Origin: an uncultured Rickettsiaceae bacterium
GTDB lineage: Bacteria > Pseudomonadota > Alphaproteobacteria > Rickettsiales > Rickettsiaceae
DNA length: 6,743 bases
Reading direction: 5' to 3'
Assembly: GCA_905479885.1 (NCBI GenBank)
Contig: CAJQOE010000079.1
Coordinates: forward strand, 1-6,743
In this document: positions 1 to 4,937 of the stretch, piece by piece
Layout: each line of letters starts with the position of its first letter
How positions within the stretch are numbered: the stretch's first letter is position 1
The notes under the pieces: generated by a model
Seen by the model: only the letters and a program-made list of their open reading frames with translations
The model's database searches: none
What the model was told of the DNA's origin: nothing
Position numbers and translations under genes: made by a program

Positions 1-17
1 CAACTCATTGCTAGTTT
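1..17 (+). repeat. Left terminal inverted repeat of the IS5-family element
   Basis: These 17 bases are the exact reverse complement of 1133-1149. Matching breaks down after base 17, where the left arm continues AGCAAG and the right arm, read inward, CTAAAA. The repeat may extend beyond the window edge. Confidence 0.9.
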
Positions 18-136
18 AGCAAGAATTTAGTTGCCTAATCTAACCACCGGCTGAAAATAATAGTTTAGTTTTTATAAAAATGTAGATTTACCCTTTTTTT
101 GATCTAAAAAGCGAATTTAGAGCGTAAGATTATTGC

Positions 137-177
137 CGGTATCTCAATACCGTATCAATTTTTTACGATAATTGATA
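137..177 (-). terminator. Two tandem hairpins after the IS5 transposase, possible terminator
   Basis: Just beyond the transposase stop (181-183, minus strand) lie two inverted repeats. One is an 8-bp AT-rich stem (153-160 with 170-177, loop of 9). The other is a 6-bp stem CGGTAT/ATACCG (137-142 with 147-152, loop of 4). No clean U-run follows on the minus strand, so termination is an inference from position and structure. Confidence 0.35.
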
Positions 178-180
178 TAC

Positions 181-1046
181 CTATGGAAGACAAAAATGCC
201 GTAAATTTATCATAGCAAATGCTATATACTTCATCCCATAATGATGAGCGCTAATTCGTTCAAATCGGATGAGCAGTCTTTTAAACTTGTCCTCCCAAGC
301 GAATACACGCTCTATTGTACGAAATCTTTCCTTGAAAATCTTTTTATCGAACAAAGTCTTGCGACCTCTTTTTGTTTTCTTGCGATTGCGCTTATTTGGG
401 TTGATATTTGGCTTCATCCCTGCATTATAAATCTTCTTTCTATTAGCTCTACAATCGTATACTCCATCAAGACTCATGATGCTTCCAGATAGGTCAAAAC
501 CAACGGTTTTTGCAATCCATTTTAACGGTTTCATAGCCTCTCTTATTAAGGGTGATTCATTCTTATTTCCAGGCGCAAATATCACTGGAGCGATAACATT
601 ACAATTTCTATCACAAATTGCTACAGCTTTATCACCTTTCATATGTTTATGACCATTGTAGCCTATATTATCGCCCCTTTTTTAGCGCTTGTTCTTGTGC
701 CATCTCCGTGTATTACGCTAACATCTAAAAGATTCTTCGCAAATAATTAACTCACTGAGTCAACAAAGATCTTCTCAAAACAACCGTCTTTTACCCAGCG
801 TTTGAATATTCTAAATATTCGTGTGTGATGGATCTCTGGTTTGCCAGAGGCGTCCTTCTCAATTGGTAACTCTTCCCACTGACATCCGGTATGCATAAAC
901 TTCAAAATGTAGTTGAATATTATATAAAATGGCAGTTTTGTATCTGGTCCTCTTGATCCTTTGGTGAGATAGGGTAAGACAAATTCATTGAATTCTTTTT
1001 CTTTTAAAATGGTTGGGACGCGTTGCCATCTATGGGATGTAGACAT
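181..1046 (-). pseudogene. IS5-family transposase, broken by a nonsense codon and a frameshift
   Basis: This encodes a DDE transposase of the IS5 family, which cuts and rejoins the element's ends. The N-terminal part (1046-750, 99 codons) has the usual IS5 helical domain, with WQRVPTIL near the start and GCQWEELP around residues 54-61. An in-frame TAA follows at 749-747. The frame then continues with the first catalytic region, LDVSVIHGDGT, to an A6G4 run (683-674 on the minus strand), where a -1 shift is needed to continue as GDNIGYNGHKHMKGDK. The C-terminal part (642-184) carries SLDGVYDCR, the second Asp region, and RTIERVFAWEDKF, the Glu region, and ends LRHFCLP. Rejoined, the protein would be about 288 residues, normal for the family. 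The frameshift could resemble the programmed shifts of some IS5 subgroups, but the TAA upstream of it, probably once a CAA, argues for decay. Confidence 0.85.
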
Positions 1047-1084
1047 TTTTACCGTTTAATTATTGTGGTTGATTTAGTAATAGT

Positions 1085-1113
1085 ACTATATGCCCTAAAG
1101 CTAAGCAGTGCAA
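1085..1113 (-). promoter_or_regulatory. Predicted promoter of the IS5 transposase
   Basis: On the minus strand, TTGCAC (1113-1108) is followed after 17 bp by TATAGT (1090-1085), a 5/6 match to the -10 consensus. Transcription would start near 1078, about 30 nt before the transposase ATG at 1046. The promoter lies inside the element, as expected for self-contained expression. The -35 is weak at 3/6. Confidence 0.5.
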
Positions 1114-1132
1114 TGTTTAAACGGCTTTTTAG

Positions 1133-1149
1133 AAACTAGCAATGAGTTG
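1133..1149 (-). repeat. Right terminal inverted repeat of the IS5-family element
   Basis: This is a perfect 17-bp partner of positions 1-17 and marks the transposase-promoter end of the element. A minus-strand reading frame coming from the flank (start 1242) runs into this repeat and stops at 1129-1131. Confidence 0.9.
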
Positions 1150-1242
1150 TAAGAAAAGATAACAATCTATACTATCTTTACGTTTTTGACTAAGAAAGAA
1201 TAAATGAATAAGCTCATCGGTACATATTAGTTGAGTAGCCAT
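1150..1242 (-). pseudogene. Possible gene fragment cut by the IS5 insertion
   Basis: From an ATG at 1242 the minus strand stays open to the IS border and terminates only inside the terminal repeat (stop at 1131-1129), giving 37 codons of which the last six or so are encoded by the IS. The start reads MATQLICTDELIHLFF. The same frame is open 15 codons further upstream of the ATG (to a TAG at 1290-1288), including GCPWSNLG. That run faintly resembles the GC-P-x-x-NL signature of TetR-family C-terminal domains, but this is too short to rely on. It may be the remnant of a gene disrupted by the insertion, or chance. I do not assign a function. Confidence 0.25.
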
Positions 1243-1295
1243 CCCCAGATTACTCCAGGGACAGCCCTCTAAGCACCAGTGCTAGCCATAAACAG

Positions 1296-1556
1296 CTATA
1301 CTGCATTATATGCAGTCTTAGCTTTTTGCATAAATAAACTTTCGTCTAGAAAGAATTTTGCATTAAGTTTTTTCAATTTACCAAGAGTGTTGATTAGATA
1401 GACAATACCATTTTCAATCTTACCAAATAATATATTATTCTTATAGAAGCCTACCATACTCATGCTTATTCGATATTCAACTTGCCCTATGTATGAGAAG
1501 GTACGAATAATTTTATTAATTGCAACCTGGTGATTATCTTTTACTAACTTAATCAT
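1296..1556 (-). CDS. Small TfoX/Sxy N-terminal-domain-like protein
   Basis: This encodes an 86-residue protein. Residues 22-56 (SYIGQVEYRISMSMVGFYKN, then ILFGKIENGIVYLIN) align by eye with the N-terminal domain of E. coli TfoX/Sxy. There, a GTIEYRSLFGSYSL-like segment is followed by a hydrophobic strand and 'DGELYLR'. The C-terminal LDESLFMQKAKTAYNAV matches the 'VDESLW' helix region. TfoX/Sxy acts with CRP on competence genes, and many bacteria carry stand-alone N-terminal domains of unknown role. The large C-terminal domain of Sxy is absent, and the length suits a single-domain protein. The start is supported by GAGGT six bases upstream of the ATG. No partner gene is adjacent. The family call comes from pattern matching of a short divergent protein; the gene itself is likelier than the name. 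Confidence 0.6.
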   Translation of the reverse strand: MIKLVKDNHQVAINKIIRTFSYIGQVEYRISMSMVGFYKNNILFGKIENGIVYLINTLGKLKKLNAKFFLDESLFMQKAKTAYNAV

Positions 1557-1560
1557 AATA

Positions 1561-1568
1561 CTACCTCT
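1561..1568 (-). promoter_or_regulatory. Strong ribosome binding site for the TfoX-like gene
   Basis: AGAGGTAG on the minus strand places GAGGT (1567-1563) six bases before the ATG at 1556. Most other genes here lack a recognisable Shine-Dalgarno sequence, so this site supports real translation of the small gene and fixes its start. Confidence 0.6.
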
Positions 1569-1751
1569 ATATAATTCAATTACATATATTTTATTCCAAA
1601 ATTAAAGTATTAAAAAATCATTAAGTTTTAAAAAAATTTATCACTCATACTCCTAAATAACTACAAAAGCCTTGATCTAAAGAAATTATACTGTTTAAAT
1701 GTAAATAATAACTATATTTATAGATGAAATCAGAATCTGCTAATTAATTAT

Positions 1752-3095
1752 ATGCAAGGCAAACAAACTTTTTCCTCATTAAAAAAAGAACAGAAAGAAG
1801 CAATTGGGTTACTCCAAATTGGCACTTTTCTTGAATATTTTGACCTTATGCTTTACGTGCATATGGCCGTCCTTCTAAACGATCTATTTTTTCCTAAAAC
1901 AGACCCTCATACAGCCCGTCTTCTTGCTGCTTTTAGCTTCTCTTCCGCTTTTGTACTTAGACCATTTGGCGCTCTTATTTTTGGCTGGATAGGTGATAAT
2001 ATAGGTCGTAAGGCAACAGTCGTTATTACTACTGCCTTAATGGCAATGTCGTGTATAACTATGTATATGTTACCGACTTATGATCAAATTGGAATTACCG
2101 CTTCCTGGATAATGATTATATGCCGCGCTATGCAAGGTATGTCCTCTATGGGAGAAGTAATAGGAGCTGAACTTTATCTGACTGAAACTATTAAAAGACC
2201 TGCAATCTTTCCTGTTGTAGGGTTCATCACGGTTTCCCTTACCTTAGGAGGTGTCACTGCTTTAGCTATTGCTTCTCTTGCTACTAGTCAAGGATTTGAT
2301 TGGCGTTATGCATTTTTGATCGGTGCATTTATAGCAATGATTGGTGCTATCGCCAGGACACGCTTGCGAGAAACTTCAGATTTTGTCAATGCTAAACGTG
2401 AAATTAATATAATTTTTGAGAAAACTGGCATTGATCAAAAAACACTACAAAAGAATCCAATATATAACGAAAAAGTCAACAAGATGACTCCTATAGCTTA
2501 TTTTTTACTAGAATGCTCAGCACCAGCATGTTTCTTTTTAATATATGGCTATTCTTCTAATATTCTTAAGGAATTTTTTGATTATACTCCAACTCAGATT
2601 ATCCATCAAAATTTTATAGTGACGATAATAGAGTTTTTAGTTCTACTATTTATAACTTTTTTAAGCTTTAAAATATATCCGCTAAAAATTTTGAAAGTTA
2701 AACTAGTCATGTTTTGTGGTTTTATTTTAATCTATCCATATATACTTACTAATGCTAGTAGCCCGTTCGAAGTGATGTTAACGCAGCTTGGAATAGTTTT
2801 TTTAGGAGTCAATGTATTACCTGCTGGTCCAATCTTTTATAGTCATTTTCCTATATTTAAACGCTTTACTTATACCGGCTTTGCTTACGCTTTATCACGA
2901 GCAATAGTGCACCTTATAACATCATTTGGTTTTATTTATTTAACAGAATGCTTGGGTTATTATGGTATACTAGTTATTATGGTTCCTATCATTTTAGGAT
3001 TTGCATTTGGCATAAATCACTTTGAGAAACTGGAGCGGCAATGTGGTAATATTTCTAATAAGAAAAATCTAGATCCTCAAGAGAGTCATGTTTAA
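1752..3095 (+). CDS. proP: ProP-like MFS transporter (metabolite:H+ symporter family)
   Basis: This is an inner-membrane secondary transporter of 447 residues, resembling the many rickettsial proP paralogs. E. coli ProP imports proline and betaine with protons; the substrate here cannot be read from sequence and may be another host metabolite. Visible motifs are GTFLEYFDL (24-32) in the first helix, the MFS motif A GWIGDNIGRK (78-87), RAMQGMSSMGEVIGAELYL (125-143), DWRYAF (183-188) and RLRET (204-208) at the end of the N-terminal half. About twelve hydrophobic segments are apparent, with a charged central loop around 209-245. The coiled-coil tail of E. coli ProP is missing. The ATG follows an in-frame TGA (1725-1727) and has no good Shine-Dalgarno. 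The last 41 bp overlap the 3' end of the converging spoT-like gene. The frame is intact and looks functional. Confidence 0.92.
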   Translation: MQGKQTFSSLKKEQKEAIGLLQIGTFLEYFDLMLYVHMAVLLNDLFFPKTDPHTARLLAAFSFSSAFVLRPFGALIFGWIGDNIGRKATVVITTALMAMSCITMYMLPTYDQIGITASWIMIICRAMQGMSSMGEVIGAELYLTETIKRPAIFPVVGFITVSLTLGGVTALAIASLATSQGFDWRYAFLIGAFIAMIGAIARTRLRETSDFVNAKREINIIFEKTGIDQKTLQKNPIYNEKVNKMTPIAYFLLECSAPACFFLIYGYSSNILKEFFDYTPTQIIHQNFIVTIIEFLVLLFITFLSFKIYPLKILKVKLVMFCGFILIYPYILTNASSPFEVMLTQLGIVFLGVNVLPAGPIFYSHFPIFKRFTYTGFAYALSRAIVHLITSFGFIYLTECLGYYGILVIMVPIILGFAFGINHFEKLERQCGNISNKKNLDPQESHV

Positions 3096-3717
3096 TAGCC
3101 ATTGCTTTAAGGCAACTATGTATTAGTTCCTGTTTTAATTCTGGTATTTCTAAATATATTGCAAGAACCACGAATGTGGATATAGTTTCTTCTATGATTT
3201 TCTTAGCTTTATCAGGAGACTTCGCTGAAATTGTTTGAATATTATGGAGTCTGTCAAATTGTTTTATAAGTAAAACATCGTATTTTTTTTGCGCCCAGAG
3301 CAACTCGACTATTTCAGTAGAACTAATCTTATGACCGTACTCTTTGATCCTCGTTAGATCCATTACTTGAACAGCAACCATCTCTCCGAAAACTGATTTT
3401 ATTATTTCAAAAGTAAGTTCTGTGTCCTCAATCGTATCATGGAGTATAGATGTTACGATTATCTCTGTTCTAAAAAGATAATCAGCAATCAGATAAGCCA
3501 CTTCTAGGGGGTGCGAATAGTATAGCTCCCCTGATTGCCTTTTTTGATTACCATGATAGTGCTTGGCATAATTAATAGCTTTTTTAACTTCCTGAATATC
3601 AATCTTATTACTCGCTGACTTATTCAATAGTATTAATTTATTCAATAATCTGTCTGAATAATGGCATGACTTAAATTTCATATCGAATTTATCACTATTA
3701 TCAGACATATTAATCAT
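3055..3717 (-). CDS. Stand-alone SpoT/RelA-type HD hydrolase (probable (p)ppGpp hydrolase)
   Basis: This is a 220-residue HD-domain protein matching the hydrolase half of RelA/SpoT enzymes, which removes pyrophosphate from (p)ppGpp using Mn2+. The key positions are present with family spacing: R60 and H69 (RQSGELYYSHP), H93 and D94 then E97 and D98 (LHDTIEDT), and D155 and N159 (DRLHN). The R-to-H spacing of 9 and H-to-HD spacing of 24 equal those of long RelA/SpoT proteins. There is no synthetase, TGS or ACT domain, so it would only degrade alarmone, acting in the cytosol as a small alarmone hydrolase. Split and partial spoT genes are common in Rickettsia. A second start at codon 4 is possible; neither has a clear Shine-Dalgarno. 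It converges on the transporter gene. Activity is inferred from residues; the substrate could be another nucleotide. Confidence 0.88.
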   Translation of the reverse strand: MINMSDNSDKFDMKFKSCHYSDRLLNKLILLNKSASNKIDIQEVKKAINYAKHYHGNQKRQSGELYYSHPLEVAYLIADYLFRTEIIVTSILHDTIEDTELTFEIIKSVFGEMVAVQVMDLTRIKEYGHKISSTEIVELLWAQKKYDVLLIKQFDRLHNIQTISAKSPDKAKKIIEETISTFVVLAIYLEIPELKQELIHSCLKAMAIKHDSLEDLDFSY

Positions 3718-3736
3718 ATTATTGGTTCAAATTTAA

Positions 3737-3767
3737 ATTATAGCACAAATGATTAGCATTTAATCAT
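3737..3767 (-). promoter_or_regulatory. Extended -10 promoter of the spoT-like gene, with inverted repeat
   Basis: On the minus strand, TGCTATAAT (3745-3737) is a perfect extended -10 element. It would start transcription near 3730, giving a leader of about 12 nt before the ATG at 3717. The -35 region is poor. A perfect 7-bp inverted repeat, ATGATTA (3749-3755) and TAATCAT (3761-3767), covers the spacer and -35 area and could be an operator. The -10 is well supported; regulation is inferred. Confidence 0.55.
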
Positions 3768-4043
3768 ATAAAATTAATATAAAATATTCAGTATGCACAA
3801 CCCTACCCAGTGTTAAGAACGAGCTCTTTTGCCGCCACTTCCTATAAAAAGCTATACAAATTAAGGATTATAGAGGGACTAATAAATTATTGAAATTTAG
3901 TAATAAGGACAAAAATTATAATAATTTAATAGTCATCGTTATCAAAAGTGACACCATCAAGTTAAAATTGAGCTCGGCAAGCTCGTGTTGAAAAAAGCAT
4001 AAAATGCTATAACCTAGCAAGAGTATAATGGCACCCTAAAACT

Positions 4044-4082
4044 CAGGGCAATTGCTAACGAAAATTTCATGCAATTGCCCTG
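4044..4082. repeat. Strong 12-bp perfect hairpin in the spacer
   Basis: CAGGGCAATTGC (4044-4055) and its exact reverse complement (4071-4082) flank a 15-base loop; one wobble and one further G-C pair extend the stem. It is much more GC-rich than its surroundings. No T-run follows on the plus strand, and only a weak one follows on the minus strand (GAGTTTTA). It might be a dispersed palindromic repeat, a small miniature-element remnant or a weak bidirectional terminator. The sequence does not decide between these. Confidence 0.7.
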
Positions 4083-4106
4083 GGAAGTTATAAGACAAAT
4101 AATATA

Positions 4107-4136
4107 TTGACATTGTATGTACAAGTAGTGTACATT
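4107..4136 (+). promoter_or_regulatory. Promoter and possible operator of the antitoxin-toxin module
   Basis: A perfect -35 TTGACA (4107-4112) is followed after 18 bp by TACATT (4131-4136), 4/6 to the -10. The start site would be near 4143, about 30 nt before the antitoxin ATG. The octamer ACATTGTA occurs twice, at 4110-4117 and 4132-4139, 22 bp apart, so on the same DNA face and over the -35 and -10. TGTAC/GTACA (4118-4122 and 4130-4134) form an inverted repeat between them. Ribbon-helix-helix antitoxins usually repress their own promoter, so these are candidate operator half-sites. Confidence 0.6.
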
Positions 4137-4171
4137 GTAATTATATAGGTGATTAATAAATATATACGAAA

Positions 4172-4423
4172 ATGAATACAAAATTAGATAAGTATGAGCA
4201 GGAGATTGAAGATAGTTTTAATGCCCAAAAAAGCATAAAGACCAATCTCTTAATAGATAATTTAAAAACTACCGCTACTAAACATTTAAAAAGCAAAAAA
4301 TCTATTACTATAAGGGTTGCAAACCATGACCTTGAAGCAATAAAAATTAAAGCTTCAAAAATGGGGCTAGCCTATCAAACTTATATTAATATGTTAATTC
4401 ATCAAGCCGCTTCTAAAATATAA
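4172..4423 (+). CDS. CopG/ribbon-helix-helix antitoxin
   Basis: This is an 83-residue cytosolic protein of the CopG-antitoxin type. The N-terminus (LDKYEQEIEDSF, 5-16) matches the acidic 'D.EEQEILDSFE' start typical of these antitoxins, which contacts the toxin. Residues 44-83 form the DNA-binding fold: a strand SITIRV (44-49), helix one NHDLEAIKIKASKMG (51-65) and helix two with the hallmark LAYQTYINMLIHQA (66-79). It should neutralise the toxin encoded 11 bp downstream and repress the promoter at 4107-4136. The order antitoxin-then-toxin differs from the classic brnT-brnA order. The ATG has no Shine-Dalgarno at normal distance; an AGGTGA (4147-4152) lies 19 nt upstream. The frame is complete, unlike its partner, so it may now be an orphan antitoxin. 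Confidence 0.8.
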   Translation: MNTKLDKYEQEIEDSFNAQKSIKTNLLIDNLKTTATKHLKSKKSITIRVANHDLEAIKIKASKMGLAYQTYINMLIHQAASKI

Positions 4424-4434
4424 TTTTAAACGAT

Positions 4435-4706
4435 ATGCATTTTAGATATAATTATAAAAAAACTCTCAGCTGCTAAATACCCGAGGAATTGGTTTTGAAG
4501 AAATAATTCAGGCCATTTCTGAAGGAAACCTATTAGATGTTAGAAAACATCCGAATGAACTAAAATATCCTCACCAAAATATTCTCTATGTTCGCTTATT
4601 AGAAGAAGTATATGCCGTTCCATTTATAGAAGAAGAAAATAATTATATTTTCCTAAAAACATTATTTCCTACTAGAAAAGCAAGAAAAGAATTTTTAGGC
4701 AAATAA
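4435..4706 (+). pseudogene. BrnT-like toxin, split by a -1 frameshift at an A7 run
   Basis: An ATG at 4435, 11 bp after the antitoxin stop, opens the frame MHFRYNYKK and then reaches a run of seven A (4456-4462); staying in that frame gives a stop at 4474. A -1 shift at the run continues uninterrupted to TAA at 4704-4706. The joined 90-residue protein includes RGIGFEEIIQAISEGNLLDV (17-36), KYPHQNILYVRLLEEVYAVP (44-63) and FLKTLFPTRKARKEF (73-87). This matches the small BrnT-like (DUF497-type) RNase toxins paired with CopG antitoxins: an N-terminal 'F.W...K', the 'RGI.FEE' helix, a beta sheet and a terminal 'RKA'. The downstream frame has no ATG. Loss of one A explains it simply. Slippage at the A-run could still yield some full-length toxin, and an assembly error is also possible. 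Confidence 0.72.
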
Positions 4707-4714
4707 ATTAGTCT

Positions 4715-4827
4715 ATCTAGAGTGTACCCTATTCCTACAAATCATACCAACGGTCACCTCAAGCTTTACAGTGTCGGATTAGGATAGGTTTTGCACTTAT
4801 CCGACAGACTCCGTATAAGCTCTAGAT
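4715..4827. repeat. Nested inverted repeats between the toxin and the IS1380 element
   Basis: The outer arms are ATCTAGAG (4715-4722) and CTCTAGAT (4820-4827), a perfect 8-bp pair. Inside lies a second perfect pair, TGTCGGAT (4772-4779) and ATCCGACA (4799-4806), with partial matching beyond (AGT and AG on either side). The 113-bp unit is about the size of a Rickettsia palindromic element or a small miniature transposon, but no family can be assigned without comparing copies. The inner hairpin starts 66 bp after the toxin stop and could also end transcription, although it lacks a T-run. Confidence 0.45.
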
Positions 4828-4876
4828 ATTATTACTACATATCCTTACTTGGTATAATTTAACCTAAAAAGAGCAG

Positions 4877-4905
4877 TTGGCTTTATAAAAAAGCTGCAAT
4901 ATAAT
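4877..4905 (+). promoter_or_regulatory. Promoter of the IS1380 transposase
   Basis: TTGGCT (4877-4882) and a perfect TATAAT (4900-4905) are separated by the ideal 17 bp. The start site would be near 4912. The promoter lies about 15 bp inside the proposed left end, which fits an IS-internal promoter. Confidence 0.65.
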
Positions 4906-4937
4906 GCTATAAGAGTTTAAGTATAAGGAATAGCGAT

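Larger units (their letters stand above)
1..1149 (-). mobile_element. IS5-family insertion sequence, complete ends, inactivated transposase
   Basis: The element is bounded by perfect 17-bp inverted repeats: positions 1-17 are the reverse complement of 1133-1149. It contains one transposase gene on the minus strand (181-1046), now interrupted. About 100 bp on the right carry the promoter, and 180 bp on the left hold two hairpins and short subterminal direct repeats (TAGTTTAG at 12-19 and 61-68; GAATTTAG at 23-30 and 113-120). The total length of 1149 bp fits an IS5-type element. The window starts exactly at the first repeat base, so the left flank, the target duplication and any further extension of the repeat cannot be seen. 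The right flank begins TAAG. The element is probably no longer autonomous but could be moved by a related transposase acting in trans. Confidence 0.85.
3718..4171. other. 454-bp spacer between the divergent spoT-like and antitoxin genes
   Basis: I find no convincing gene here. The left end holds the spoT-like promoter and its palindrome. The middle (about 3780-3990) is AT-rich with short hairpins (GAGCT/AGCTC at 3970-3984; AGCAT/ATGCT at 3996-4008). A TGCTATAAC extended -10-like sequence lies at 4005-4013, with TTGAAA only 14 bp upstream. A stable palindrome lies at 4044-4082 and the antitoxin promoter at 4107-4136. Short minus-strand runs such as LDGVTFDNDDY (near 3935-3970) stop quickly and were not called. 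Confidence 0.5.

Noticed and set aside
241..492. 83-codon plus-strand ORF
   Set aside because: It lies wholly opposite the IS5 transposase coding strand and shows no family motif, so it is a shadow frame.
1155..1185. Terminator-like AAAGATA/TATCTTT hairpin with a following T-run
   Set aside because: The 7-bp stem is almost all A-T with an 11-base loop and lies downstream of no plus-strand gene, so it is probably chance in AT-rich DNA.
3935..3970. Minus-strand run LDGVTFDNDDY as a gene remnant
   Set aside because: Stops follow at once and there is no continuation in neighbouring frames, so it is too short to support.
4456..4463. Canonical A AAA AAC slippery heptamer for programmed -1 frameshifting in the toxin gene
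   Set aside because: The AAA AAC codons lie in the downstream frame, not in the frame of the ATG, so the classic simultaneous-slip geometry is absent. Simple indel or polymerase slippage fits better.
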